Shown here: piece by piece, positions 6,381-13,724 of the stretch | Position numbering within the stretch: position 1 is the first letter of the stretch | Layout of the letters: every line of letters begins with the position of its first letter | Position numbers and translations under genes: made by a program | From: a virus | Strand: one strand, 5' to 3' | IMG/VR virus record: IMGVR_UViG_3300049793_000097 | Coordinates: 1 to 44,149 of that record | DNA: 44,149 bases | The notes under the pieces: generated by a model | Told to the model about the DNA's origin: nothing | Seen by the model: only the letters and a program-made list of their open reading frames with translations | The model's database searches: none

Positions 6381-6751
6381 GCTTCTTCACTTTCAGGGAG
6401 AGGGGATTGGGTGTGTTTGCGGCGGTTGATCAGGATTGTTTCGTTGAGATGGTTGAGCCGAAGTGCCGCAGCCTCCGCGTCCTCTCGACTGGCGCACCAG
6501 AACAGAATCGGTACGTCAGCGCCCATCTCGAAGACGCCCCAGCCGTTGTTGTCAACATCGTCCTGCGCGGGGAAGAATCGGTGGTCGGCCTTGCCCCAGT
6601 GGTAGGGCTTCAAGAAATCGCCAACACCGTCTCCCCGCCCCCCATCTAGTGAGAGGGCTGCGGCACAATCTCTCTGCAATTCGTGACCGTCTTTGGCTGC
6701 GTAAACCGCCGCCACTTCCCGATCAAGCTCTACCCATACTTTGTTAGGCAT
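6377..6751 (-). CDS. Hypothetical early protein, 124 aa
   Basis: This is a 124-residue protein from ATG 6751, overlapping the upstream stop by eight bases. It begins PNKVWVELDREVAAVYAAKD, has a glycine-rich turn GGRGDGVGDF and a cluster of aromatic residues (KPYHWGKADHRFF, NNGWGVFEM, ILFWCASREDAEAAALRL). The pattern suggests a small alpha/beta domain. No family recognised. Confidence 0.6.
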   Translation of the reverse strand: MPNKVWVELDREVAAVYAAKDGHELQRDCAAALSLDGGRGDGVGDFLKPYHWGKADHRFFPAQDDVDNNGWGVFEMGADVPILFWCASREDAEAAALRLNHLNETILINRRKHTQSPLPESEEA

Positions 6752-7400
6752 TGGGGGTCTCACTTTCAGGATTAGAGGGCGCACCTTCGGTGACCCCGGC
6801 GTCGTTGTCGATTGCCTGCGCGTGGTTTGCTCGCGTGGCGGTAAGGATCTGTGCCAGTGCTTGCAGGCGACGGCTTGCGCGGTCCAGCTCGGGGCGGTGG
6901 GGTGCATTGGCGTAAGCACCCGCGAACACGGCTGATTCGTCCATGATCGCCGCAATCGCTTTGTCCTTATAGCCTTCGGCCCAATCAACACTTGGCTCGT
7001 CGATGATTCTGTAGACGTACCCGTTGTCCCATGCGTGGTGCAGTTCATCGAGAACCTCCCGCGCCTTGCCCTCGGCCTCGGTGAAGTCCACAGAAAAGCC
7101 GTCGCCACCTTCGACCACGTAGACGGTCGTCGGCCCGTCAGATTTCACGGTGAGCGTGTAGAGCGGGAATGCAGCGGCGACAGACGAACCCGAATTCTCA
7201 ACGTCGTCTGTCACGCTCGGGGAGGGCTTCTGCCCGACCGATAATCCCGAATCCGTTTCCCCCCCACCAGCTATAGGTGCTGAGAGGGCGGTGGCGAGGT
7301 CGTCCATTGCGGTCTTTTCAGCGCCAAGCGTTCCATCCTCGTGGAAATATTCTTCGACAGCTCGCTCCGCCGCTTCTCTGACTGATTTAGGTGTAGGCAT
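6744..7400 (-). CDS. Hypothetical early protein, 218 aa
   Basis: This is a 218-residue protein. The N-terminal helix (KSVREAAERAVEEYFHEDG) is followed by a disordered linker (GQKPSPSVTDDVENSGSSVA) whose DNA resembles linkers of nearby genes. Then comes a beta segment (LYTLTVKSDGPTTVYVVEGG) and a helical region (AEGKAREVLDELHHAWDNG). The domain may fold like small phage Gp-type alpha/beta proteins, but no family is recognised. Its stop overlaps the next gene by eight bases. Confidence 0.6.
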   Translation of the reverse strand: MPTPKSVREAAERAVEEYFHEDGTLGAEKTAMDDLATALSAPIAGGGETDSGLSVGQKPSPSVTDDVENSGSSVAAAFPLYTLTVKSDGPTTVYVVEGGDGFSVDFTEAEGKAREVLDELHHAWDNGYVYRIIDEPSVDWAEGYKDKAIAAIMDESAVFAGAYANAPHRPELDRASRRLQALAQILTATRANHAQAIDNDAGVTEGAPSNPESETPNA

Positions 7401-7720
7401 TAGCTCTTCTCCGATGTGTCGTTTGTGGCGGCGGATGCGCTGAGCAGGGCGCGGATCTGTGTGACCAGCGGCCTGACGTAGCTCTCCTCGTCCTTTTTGC
7501 TCATCGTTTTGCGGTCGGTGAGATCAAGCACCGCAGCTCTCGTCGCCGTGTGAAGGTCTGGGCCGTAGCCCGTTGATGGACGTTGCGGATCACGACCGAT
7601 GCCGACCGCAAACGTGGGCTTGCCGTCGCCAGCCGTGAACACTTCGACCGAACACAAATGCAGGGCGTCGGGGAACGGGTCGTGCAACTTGAACAACCAT
7701 TCGTAGACATCGCCAGTCAT
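7400..7720 (-). CDS. Hypothetical early protein, 106 aa
   Basis: This is a 106-residue protein from ATG 7720, whose ATGA overlaps the stop of a 27-residue membrane peptide. It starts MTGDVYEWLFKLHDPFPDAL and has LCSVEVFTAGDGKPTFAVGI, a likely beta hairpin, then THTATRAAVLDL-like helical and polar sequence. No family recognised. A longer in-frame extension upstream was rejected as an out-of-phase shadow of the gene above. Confidence 0.6.
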   Translation of the reverse strand: MTGDVYEWLFKLHDPFPDALHLCSVEVFTAGDGKPTFAVGIGRDPQRPSTGYGPDLHTATRAAVLDLTDRKTMSKKDEESYVRPLVTQIRALLSASAATNDTSEKS

Positions 7721-7800
7721 CCGAACACCACCTTTCCGATAGCCACACCCATGAAGGCGAGGCTCGCGCCCAGATAGACACCGCGCCAACAGCCACTCAT
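7717..7800 (-). CDS. 27-residue membrane peptide
   Basis: A tiny frame starts at ATG 7800, coupled to the gene above by ATGA, and ends at 7717, coupled to the gene below by ATGA. The product begins MSGCWRGVYLGASLAF and continues MGVAIGKVVFG, almost entirely a single transmembrane helix. Exact four-base overlaps at both ends, as used by the rest of the operon, argue for real translation. It could be a small regulator of a membrane target or simply keep ribosomes moving through the operon. Function unknown. Confidence 0.55.
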   Translation of the reverse strand: MSGCWRGVYLGASLAFMGVAIGKVVFG

Positions 7801-8405
7801 GATTCAGTCCCTTCCTGAGTAGCGGTAAGGGCTTTGGTGGCGTCGAAAAGGGCTTCTGTGAATGTGTCGCCTTCGCCGCTGGATTCAAACTCCTCGTAGC
7901 GCCCGTCGTAGAAGCCGACACCCCAAGGGCGCTTCGGCTCATCCTTCGGCCATTCGGGGTCGTGCTCGCAGAACTCGACACGGCCAAGCTTTTTGATCGT
8001 CGCCACCGCCGCCTCATCTACCTCAGCAAGTACCTGGTTACGGGCGGCGCGATACTCGGCGTCAGCGTTGATGATGAAGTCTGAAACGGTGCCGTTCCGT
8101 TCTTCGTGCGCATCAAATGTGGTGACCACGTAGACGCTGCCGATGGGCTTGCGGTAGACACGCCATGTGCGTGGTGAGAACTTGGCTTGTTCGGCCCAGT
8201 AGAACTCACCTTCGATGCGCCCCTCATCGGCGGCAGAGAGAACGACAGGACGCTCCGGGTCTGTCACGCCATCGGTGGTGTTAGCCGCCGCATAATCCTT
8301 CTTCTGCCCGTCACTCAGAGCGGCGGTAGACGGTCCTGCTGTCTCTCCAGCTTCGTCACGCTTCGACCGAGCGTTAGCCGGTCCATTTTCTGTTGTGTCA
8401 TTCAT
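7797..8405 (-). CDS. Hypothetical early protein with modular N-terminal tail
   Basis: This is a 202-residue protein. ATG 8405 is chosen because GAGAGG sits 8 bases upstream; an ATG at 8411 is too close to it. The first 60 residues are disordered (SKRDEAGETAGPSTAALSDG), sharing nucleotide blocks with genes at 3451-3726, 4887-5579 and 6744-7400. The rest is folded-looking: EFYWAEQAKFSPRTWRVYRK, VYVVTTFDAHEERNGTVSDF and a C-terminal WGVGFYDGRYEEFES. No family recognised. Confidence 0.6.
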   Translation of the reverse strand: MNDTTENGPANARSKRDEAGETAGPSTAALSDGQKKDYAAANTTDGVTDPERPVVLSAADEGRIEGEFYWAEQAKFSPRTWRVYRKPIGSVYVVTTFDAHEERNGTVSDFIINADAEYRAARNQVLAEVDEAAVATIKKLGRVEFCEHDPEWPKDEPKRPWGVGFYDGRYEEFESSGEGDTFTEALFDATKALTATQEGTES

Positions 8406-8430
8406 TTCCATTTCCTCTCAGAGGGGGTGT

Positions 8431-9165
8431 TCAGGCTGCCGATGCCTGGTTGATCGATGGGGGTATGTCGATTGCCAACCGATGGTCCGGACCAGTCACC
8501 TTCACAACGCGGCAGCCGGCAAGCCTTGATCCGATCGCTGCGCCAATGTCTCCACCGATGAAGTCGGCGAGCTGGCCCGGTGTTTTGTTCGATGTGACGA
8601 TCAGGTCGGTTCCGCGCGTCAGGGCGTTGTCGATCGCGGCGAACAGTTGTGACGCGGCCCACTCGGACGGCTTGAATTTGTCGATGTCATCGAGCGCGAG
8701 CGCGGTCTTTGCCCGGAGCGCGGCGGTTGCCTTGGCACGCTCTTCGTCGCCGTAAGCCGCCGTGAGATTCGCCAGGAATGTGGGGACGGAAGTCCATGTG
8801 ATCGGCTTCCAGTACAGGCGCGTCCAGACCGCCGCAGCGGCGAGCCCGGTCTTACCCCGGCCAACGTCACCAATCAAGATCAGTTGTCCGCCAGCGCGCG
8901 CCCATTCGTTCGCGGCCTTGACCGCAGCGCGTGGCGCGGGTGATGTTGAGAACCGCATCAAGCGGAGTTCCTTTGGCATCATCTCGGACACGCGGCGACG
9001 GTGTTGGTCATCGAGCCGGTCGGCTTCGCGCTTCTCGTCAGCGGTGACCATCTGCGATTCACATTCGTCGCAGCGGAGCATTGATGCAAGCGAATTCGCA
9101 GCGCGATTTTCGACGCGCTCGATGCCCGTCGATTTCCCACAATCTCGGCAGGGGTAGGTTTTCAT
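8431..9165 (-). CDS. DnaC/IstB-like AAA+ helicase loader
   Basis: This 244-residue AAA+ ATPase should load the host replicative helicase on the phage origin. The N-terminus has a four-cysteine zinc finger (Cys6, Cys9, Cys32, Cys35). Walker A is GDVGRGKT at 99-106, Walker B LALDDID at 156-162, sensor 1 TSN at 191-193, and a probable arginine finger Arg214 in GSRL. These are hallmarks of the DnaC/DnaI/IstB family, and the length is typical. It directly follows the replication initiator with a four-base overlap, the order seen in many temperate phages (O-P-like). IstB transposition ATPases share the motifs but no transposase is nearby. Confidence 0.85.
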   Translation of the reverse strand: MKTYPCRDCGKSTGIERVENRAANSLASMLRCDECESQMVTADEKREADRLDDQHRRRVSEMMPKELRLMRFSTSPAPRAAVKAANEWARAGGQLILIGDVGRGKTGLAAAAVWTRLYWKPITWTSVPTFLANLTAAYGDEERAKATAALRAKTALALDDIDKFKPSEWAASQLFAAIDNALTRGTDLIVTSNKTPGQLADFIGGDIGAAIGSRLAGCRVVKVTGPDHRLAIDIPPSINQASAA

Positions 9166-9881
9166 GCGACCTCAATTCCGGCGTCGTATTTGGCTGAATC
9201 TGTTTGTGTGGATGAAGGCGCGGAACGTCCCGGCAGCGGATCACGCCAACGGCGTTCTTCTATCCACTTGTGGAGGTTCGGGCAGCCTTCGATTGACTGA
9301 TCGGTGAAGGCGTGTGCGGCGAGGTAAAGCTCGGCAGCGCCGGGAATATCGTCGGGGAGTTCGTCGCGGACTTTCCAGAGTGCCTTTTCGCGCAGCTCGG
9401 AGTGACTTCCTCGGCACCTGGTCGATGGCCACAATTTCTCTAAGGAGTTAAGGACTAGATCTAACCCCTTACCCCTAACACCTTTCGCGGGCGCACCCGC
9501 GCGTGAGGGTTGCAAAACATTGTTTGCAATTTCTTTTAACGGTTCCGCACAACCATGCGGGTTTGCGGGGTATCCCATGCTCGGTTCTTTCGGATGAGGA
9601 TTTTGGTGCTCAGTGAAGTTCTCAACCTGAACGTAAGCCTTATCCTCTACCTCATACCGGGTAATGAAGCCACCGTTGGCGAGGTCGGTCAACACAGCGT
9701 CAAAGTCCACTTCGAAGTACGGCAGGATCTTTACCTTGAGTTCGCGTGGCTGGTCCCTCAGCCGCCCCTCACGGTCGGCGTGACACCACAGTCCGGCGAA
9801 CGCCAGCATGCCGTAGGCGTTGCAATCCGCGAGTTCCGCGTCGGTGAAGAATGAAGGCTTCAAGTCACGTTTCCGCGGCAC
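9162..9881 (-). CDS. Replication initiator / replisome organiser
   Basis: This is a 239-residue protein starting at GTG 9881 with GAGAGG ten bases upstream. The N-terminal domain (FFTDAELADCNAYGMLAFAG, then WCHADREGRLRDQPRELKVK, FDAVLTDLANGGFITRYEV) matches the winged-helix replisome-organiser pattern of temperate phages, which binds origin DNA. A linker and a second, helical C-terminal domain follow (EKALWKVRDELPDDIPGAAE). It lies directly before the helicase loader, so the pair should recruit host DnaB. The linker-coding DNA is AT-rich and repeat-bearing and may contain the origin. Confidence 0.75.
   Translation of the reverse strand: MPRKRDLKPSFFTDAELADCNAYGMLAFAGLWCHADREGRLRDQPRELKVKILPYFEVDFDAVLTDLANGGFITRYEVEDKAYVQVENFTEHQNPHPKEPSMGYPANPHGCAEPLKEIANNVLQPSRAGAPAKGVRGKGLDLVLNSLEKLWPSTRCRGSHSELREKALWKVRDELPDDIPGAAELYLAAHAFTDQSIEGCPNLHKWIEERRWRDPLPGRSAPSSTQTDSAKYDAGIEVA
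9432..9545. other. Candidate replication origin inside the initiator gene
   Basis: The DNA coding the linker of the initiator is markedly richer in A and T than its surroundings. It holds a run of related TAAGG / AACCCC(T) motifs in both orientations (about 9440-9482), a GCGGG/CCCGC hairpin (9487-9500) and a 7-base inverted repeat TTGCAAA / TTTGCAA (9510-9516, 9523-9529). In lambda-like phages the origin lies within the initiator gene at just this place. The call is by analogy; no experimental motif is recognised. Confidence 0.4.
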
Positions 9882-9883
9882 TT

Positions 9884-10213
9884 CTACGCGGCCTCTCGCA
9901 ACGTCCGAAGCAACGTCTGCCCGATGCTCGCCCGCGTCTCCAGAACCCCCACAGCCGCCTTACAAGCGTCATAGGTAGCCTCGGCTGCTGTCAGGTCTTT
10001 GTACGCCTGAGAACCGCCTACAGCGACCTTGGAGCGCTCCCTTTTCTCTGTTGTGTTGCCGGGGGCTTTGGCGAAGGCGAGGGCCTGCTCATACTCGACT
10101 TCACGGACCAAGCGGGCTCGGTTTCCTGCGGCTTGTGAGAAATCATTTTGACGTTCGGCGAGGTCTTGCTCGATCGCTTGCAGGGTGCGGAGGATTGCTG
10201 CGGGATCGTTCAC
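9884..10213 (-). CDS. Helical phage protein of the recombination module
   Basis: This is a 109-residue, almost wholly alpha-helical protein (ILRTLQAIEQDLAERQNDFS, TAAEATYDACKAAVGVLETR, ending ASIGQTLLRTLREA). I recall similar short helical proteins beside phage single-strand annealing genes in actinophages, but not a named function. It lies between the coiled-coil recombination partner and the replication initiator, two bases from the initiator start. A scaffold or annealing-accessory role is inferred from context. Confidence 0.6.
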   Translation of the reverse strand: MNDPAAILRTLQAIEQDLAERQNDFSQAAGNRARLVREVEYEQALAFAKAPGNTTEKRERSKVAVGGSQAYKDLTAAEATYDACKAAVGVLETRASIGQTLLRTLREAA

Positions 10214-10216
10214 GGG

Positions 10217-11107
10217 TCAGACCGCCAACCTTGAGACTTGCTCGATCTTCACGCCGGGGATGTCGCGAATACCGGCCTTGACCACGGCGTTGAGCTTCTT
10301 TTCGTCAACGATCAGGTATTCGTCGGGAAGCTGCGAGCGATCGAGCAGTGTCCATTCCCAGACCTTTTTACGGGTCGCCTTGCCGTTCGCTGTGCGGACG
10401 GTTGCCGCAACCTCTTCGCGCTCGGCCAACTCAAAGGCCGGTCGCTCCTCGCGCTTGGCTGCGAGTTCTTCCTGCGCCTTACGTGCGACCTCTGCGGCCT
10501 CGATTGCCTTGGCCTCGGCCTCGGGATCGGCTTTTTCAGCCATCGCCTCTGACGCCTTGCGCGCGGCTTCTGCCGCTTCCTTGGCTACACGGTTGGCCTC
10601 CTCACGCTCGGCGTCGATGCGCGCCTGCTCGGCCTTTTGCTTTTCAAGGGCCTCGGCTTCCCGCCTTGCATTCTCTTCGCGAACGCGGCGCTCCTTGGCC
10701 TCCTGGTATGCGATGACCTTCGGCTTGAGGATTGCGGTCGCCTCTTCGAGCGGAGACTTCAGTTTGTTGAAGAAGTTTTGCGCGTTGGTCTTGGCTGCGT
10801 TGATCGGATTGACGACCTTCTTGCGTTCCTCCTCAACTGACTTGAGACTGCGCTTGATGTCGTTGAGCGCCTCGATCGCGTCGGCCTCTTCGGTGGCGTT
10901 CGTGACCTTCATGGCGAGAGCGCCGGCCACGATCGGGCCGATCTCCTGATTCTGCTTTTCGCCGATCGCTTCGAGGTCTTCACGCTTCGTGACTATCTGT
11001 CCCGTAACTTCTGCGTCGGATTCAGCCTGCACGTATTCGACGGGGTCGGGGACCACGGTTGTTTTTGCAACCGGGACGAAGTCCGGGGTTGCGGTTTGGT
11101 CGGTCAT
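10217..11107 (-). CDS. Coiled-coil protein of the recombination module
   Basis: This is a 296-residue protein from ATG 11107, coupled by ATGA to the putative annealing protein. Residues about 40-110 carry alternating heptads, then a very long charged alanine/glutamate-rich helix (QEAKERRVREENARREAEAL and onward to about residue 215) predicts an extended coiled coil. A compact C-terminal domain (KVWEWTLLDRSQLPDEYLIV, then GIRDIPGVKIEQ) ends it. Phages often place a protein of this look next to Erf/RecT-like genes. It may hold together the recombination complex. An upstream 46-residue extension was rejected. Confidence 0.65.
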   Translation of the reverse strand: MTDQTATPDFVPVAKTTVVPDPVEYVQAESDAEVTGQIVTKREDLEAIGEKQNQEIGPIVAGALAMKVTNATEEADAIEALNDIKRSLKSVEEERKKVVNPINAAKTNAQNFFNKLKSPLEEATAILKPKVIAYQEAKERRVREENARREAEALEKQKAEQARIDAEREEANRVAKEAAEAARKASEAMAEKADPEAEAKAIEAAEVARKAQEELAAKREERPAFELAEREEVAATVRTANGKATRKKVWEWTLLDRSQLPDEYLIVDEKKLNAVVKAGIRDIPGVKIEQVSRLAV

Positions 11108-12000
11108 GCTGATGCCTCCGGTGGGGTTGCGGCGTCGAGGCTGTAGTTGCGCCACTTGCCGTCTTTGATGGATACGGTGATGTCGAATCGGGTGCCGGTC
11201 AGGGACGCCAGCGAGCCACCAACGGGCGGCTCCATGCCGCCGCAAACGTGCTGAACAAACTCGTTGTAGTCCTGCCGCGTCGGTTCAAGCCAGAGTTTTT
11301 CCGCCGCTGGCTTTCCGCCGTTTGCGTTGGCTACGGCCGCCACCAAGATCACCTTGTCCTTGCCCTTGGCCTTGCGCCACACGGCTGAGGCGACCGTCGC
11401 GGTGAATCGCTCGCCTTCGGGCAGAACGTCCCACTGGTAGGCGTCCTCGTCAATGCGCCCCTGGGCATTCATCTGCTGCATCTCTTCGGCGGAGGTCGAT
11501 TCAAAGCCGCCGAGCTGCATCACAAATCCAAGTGGGCCACGGAGAGCGCGGGACGTTGCGCGAGTCTGCGCCATCCCCTGAAGCTCGAACGTCGGCGAGA
11601 ACTTGCGCTTCTCTTCCTCGGTCGTGCAAGATGATGTTGCGCGTCCTACTACGCGCCCGTCGAGCGTGACGGCCTCAACGGTGCATTGCCAGCCGTTTTC
11701 CAGCTGAACCATGCCGCCGATCATTTCCTGGGGGAAGACGCCGACGATGGTTCCAAGCGTTCGCCAGCCTTCAACCTTCACAAACTCTTTGCGCTCGATC
11801 ACGTCGACCATTCCGGCCTTCACGATCACGGGCTTGATGCCCTCGGCAACGCGAATGGCTTCGGCCATTTCTTCGAGCGGGTCATCCTTGTGAAAGAGCT
11901 TCACGCCTTCAATCGGTGCCGCGACTAGTTCAAGCCCTGGCACTTCGATGGCGTCGCCGGTTTCGACTACCTCTGCATCTATGATTTCTGTATCGGGCAT
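11104..12000 (-). CDS. Putative single-strand annealing (recombination) protein
   Basis: This is a 298-residue protein. The central segment VEGWRTLGTIVGVFPQ, a basic and cysteine-containing strand region, and the motif MAQTRATSRALRGPLGFVMQ resemble actinophage recombination proteins related in pattern to the Erf/Rad52-type annealers (Q-x-R-A-x-S-R-A-L being the conserved helix). Such proteins coat and anneal single-stranded DNA during phage recombination. The C-terminal third (AVWRKAKGKDKVILVAAVAN) may bind the partner protein. GGAG lies 9 bases before ATG 12000. Family assignment is from memory and needs a profile search; placement in a replication/recombination block supports it. Confidence 0.55.
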   Translation of the reverse strand: MPDTEIIDAEVVETGDAIEVPGLELVAAPIEGVKLFHKDDPLEEMAEAIRVAEGIKPVIVKAGMVDVIERKEFVKVEGWRTLGTIVGVFPQEMIGGMVQLENGWQCTVEAVTLDGRVVGRATSSCTTEEEKRKFSPTFELQGMAQTRATSRALRGPLGFVMQLGGFESTSAEEMQQMNAQGRIDEDAYQWDVLPEGERFTATVASAVWRKAKGKDKVILVAAVANANGGKPAAEKLWLEPTRQDYNEFVQHVCGGMEPPVGGSLASLTGTRFDITVSIKDGKWRNYSLDAATPPEASA

Positions 12001-12060
12001 CTGGCTAACTCCAGTTGTTCGGCGAGCCTCGGCGGGTCAAAGCGCTGGGGCTCATTTGAT

Positions 12061-12279
12061 TTACGCGGCGTCGTAGGGAAGGTTGAATATCTCTGCCGTC
12101 TCCGGGTCGGTCGGGACAATCCGCAGGTGGCGCTCGGCATCAACAACGCTGCGTGGGCGCATGAAGTCCACCGGGGTTTCGTCAATCTCACGGTCGAGCT
12201 GCGAGGCCGCGAGGCCAAGCGACACACCGTTTTGGAATGCCCGAATGAGCTTTCGCTGATGTTCTTCAAGGCTGATCAC
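12061..12279 (-). CDS. Hypothetical early protein, 72 aa
   Basis: The GTG at 12279 overlaps the stop of the membrane protein above as GTGA, giving 72 residues (VISLEEHQRKLIRAFQNG). The product is helical at first, then DREIDETPVDFMRPRSVV and a short acidic end. It resembles no family I know. About 60 bases without a gene separate it from the annealing protein; a 16-codon frame there (12005-12055) is too weak to call. Confidence 0.55.
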   Translation of the reverse strand: MISLEEHQRKLIRAFQNGVSLGLAASQLDREIDETPVDFMRPRSVVDAERHLRIVPTDPETAEIFNLPYDAA

Positions 12280-12434
12280 TTGACTCGCCTTTCCTCTCCT
12301 GTGTAGGTGTCGCGCTTTGAGCGCTGGTTTTCTTCGATGATGTAAAGGGCCAAGAAGCAGACGAGACACATCACGCATGTGAAGAGGATTCCGAGGGCAA
12401 AGAAGCCGACTGGACTGACGGCTAGGTGTGTCAT
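12276..12434 (-). CDS. Small single-pass membrane protein
   Basis: This 52-residue protein has one long hydrophobic helix (residues about 8-32, FFALGILFTCVMCLVCFLAL) followed by a charged cytoplasmic-type tail (ENQRSKRDTYTGEERRVK). It is coupled by ATGA to the gene above and GTGA to the one below. A regulator of a membrane protein or a superinfection-exclusion factor is possible; no family recognised. Confidence 0.6.
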   Translation of the reverse strand: MTHLAVSPVGFFALGILFTCVMCLVCFLALYIIEENQRSKRDTYTGEERRVK

Positions 12435-12664
12435 GCGTCCGCCTTTGGTTTTGATGAGAGGCCGCGCGCTTCGAGCCACGCTGATCGAGAGGCGACGGAT
12501 GCTGCGTGTCGCATCTCGCGGCGGCGTCCGCTGCGAGCGTGGCGGGCAATTGGCTTTCCGCCACGAGCGATCTTGCGAGCGCGGCGCTGCACTTTGGTGA
12601 CCTTGCGGCTTGCGCTCTTGCGGTCGGCTTCGACCTGCGTTCGTTCGGTTGGCGTGGCGATCAT
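12431..12664 (-). CDS. Highly basic hypothetical protein
   Basis: This is a 77-residue protein from ATG 12664 (MIATPTERTQVEADRKSASR). Nearly a third of the residues are Arg or Lys (KVTKVQRRARKIARGGKPIA, then RHARSGRRREMRHAA), suggesting nucleic-acid binding. The start overlaps the tiny upstream frame by ATGA; an ATG at 12676 would overlap it more. Arginine-rich sequence in GC-rich DNA can be an artefact, so confidence is moderate. Confidence 0.5.
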   Translation of the reverse strand: MIATPTERTQVEADRKSASRKVTKVQRRARKIARGGKPIARHARSGRRREMRHAASVASRSAWLEARGLSSKPKADA

Positions 12665-12732
12665 GCTGCGCTCCATTCAGACCAACGCCGAGAGGCAAGG
12701 TCGTGTGTGTAGGTTGAGGTCGAAGGGCTCAT
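12661..12732 (-). CDS. 23-residue peptide bridging two genes
   Basis: A minimal frame ([20 protein letters not shown] and three more residues) starts at ATG 12732, overlapping the stop of the repeat protein as ATGA, and ends overlapping the next ATG at 12664 as ATGA. Both junctions are exact. Its main role may be to carry reinitiating ribosomes from the repeat protein to the next gene; a peptide function cannot be judged. Confidence 0.4.
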   Translation of the reverse strand: MSPSTSTYTHDLASRRWSEWSAA

Positions 12733-13724
12733 GCGGGAACCGGATTTGTGGTGGCCGCCTTTAGAAGTTCTTCCAACTTGTTGCTTGACGCGGCCACATA
12801 GGACTGATACTTGTCCGCATCCCACGCATCCCACGCATCCCACGCAGCCCACGCAGCCCACGCATCCCACGCAGCCCACGCATCCCACGCAGCCCGCGCA
12901 TCCCACGCAGCCCGCGCAGCCCACGCAGCCCACGCAGCCCGCGCATCCCACGCAGCCCGCGCATCCCACGCAGCCCGCGCATCCCACGCAGCCCGCGCAT
13001 CCCACGCAGCCCACGCAGCCCGCGCATCCCACGCAGCCCACGCATCCCACGCAGCCCGCGCATCCCACGCAGCCCGCGCATCCCACGCAGCCCACGCAGC
13101 CCACGCAGCCCACGCAGCCCACGCATCCCACGCAGCCCGCGCAGCCCGCGCATCCCACGCATCCCGCGCAGCCCACGCATCCCACGCAGCCCGCGCAGCC
13201 CACGCATCCCGCGCAGCCTCAGCGATTTCCTTGGCTTCGCCTGCGGAAATCTCTTCGCCTTCGGCCATTCGGCTGTAGGCGTCGCCGACACGCTGAATGA
13301 CGGCCTTCACGTCTTCGGCCTCGACAGTCTTGATTAGACCGTGCTCGGGGTCGATCATCAGCCATGCAGCAAACTGGTTCCAGATGTTCGAGAGGTCGGC
13401 ACCGGGAGCGATTGCGCCCATGAAGCGTTCTGGCCATTCTTTCTGATGGTCGCTGCCGCGTTTGAACGCCTCGAAGATGCCTTCATAAAGGTGGACCAGT
13501 TGCGCCGGGATTCCGTACTCGTCTGTGATGGCCTGGTGGTTGCCGTCCGGGTTGTGTGTGACACACCCGACTCCGCACACCTGCAACTTCTCGCCATGCT
13601 TTTGGTAGTACGCGCCGCCAATGATCTCATCAGCTTGCTTGTGGAGATTGATCTGCCCCATCACTGATGTTTTGAGGGCTTCGTCGCCGTGGTAGGCGAT
13701 AAGAGTTTCTGTGGTGGTGTTCAT
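12729..13724 (-). CDS. Phage protein with tryptophan-rich tripeptide repeat
   Basis: This is a 331-residue protein from ATG 13724 ([18 protein letters not shown]). Residues 1-165 form a folded domain with [40 protein letters not shown] and [17 protein letters not shown] recall this domain from phage and mobile-element proteins whose C-termini are long Ala/Trp/Arg repeats. Residues about 169-302 are 44 tandem copies of Ala-(Trp or Arg)-(Asp or Ala), about 30 of them with Trp, probably one long helix. The end ([20 protein letters not shown]) is helical again. The role is unknown; filament, pore or multivalent binding surfaces are possibilities. It overlaps both neighbours by four bases. Confidence 0.75.
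   Translation of the reverse strand: MNTTTETLIAYHGDEALKTSVMGQINLHKQADEIIGGAYYQKHGEKLQVCGVGCVTHNPDGNHQAITDEYGIPAQLVHLYEGIFEAFKRGSDHQKEWPERFMGAIAPGADLSNIWNQFAAWLMIDPEHGLIKTVEAEDVKAVIQRVGDAYSRMAEGEEISAGEAKEIAEAARDAWAARAAWDAWAARDAWDARAARAAWDAWAAWAAWAAWAAWDARAAWDARAAWDAWAAWDARAAWAAWDARAAWDARAAWDARAAWDARAAWAAWAARAAWDARAAWDAWAAWDAWAAWAAWDAWDAWDADKYQSYVAASSNKLEELLKAATTNPVPA
12816..13211. repeat. 44 tandem copies of a 9-base coding repeat
   Basis: This is exactly 44 units of 9 bases without indels. On the coding strand each unit is GCG, then TGG or CGG, then GAT or GCT. Only two bases vary; the alanine codon and all other positions never change. Counts are AWD 17, AWA 13, ARA 12, ARD 2. No synonymous change is seen, so the array is either very young or kept uniform by slippage and unequal exchange. 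Frames on both strands stay open across it, giving several false long ORFs. Confidence 0.95.

Noticed and set aside
12661-13300. Long open frames on both strands through the tandem repeat (Cys/Gly-rich, Arg/Gly/Leu/Met, His/Pro/Thr/Gln and His/Ala/Ser products)
   Set aside because: The 9-base repeat has no stop in any frame, so all frames are open by default. Only the minus-strand frame with a folded N-terminal domain and ATGA-coupled ends is supported.
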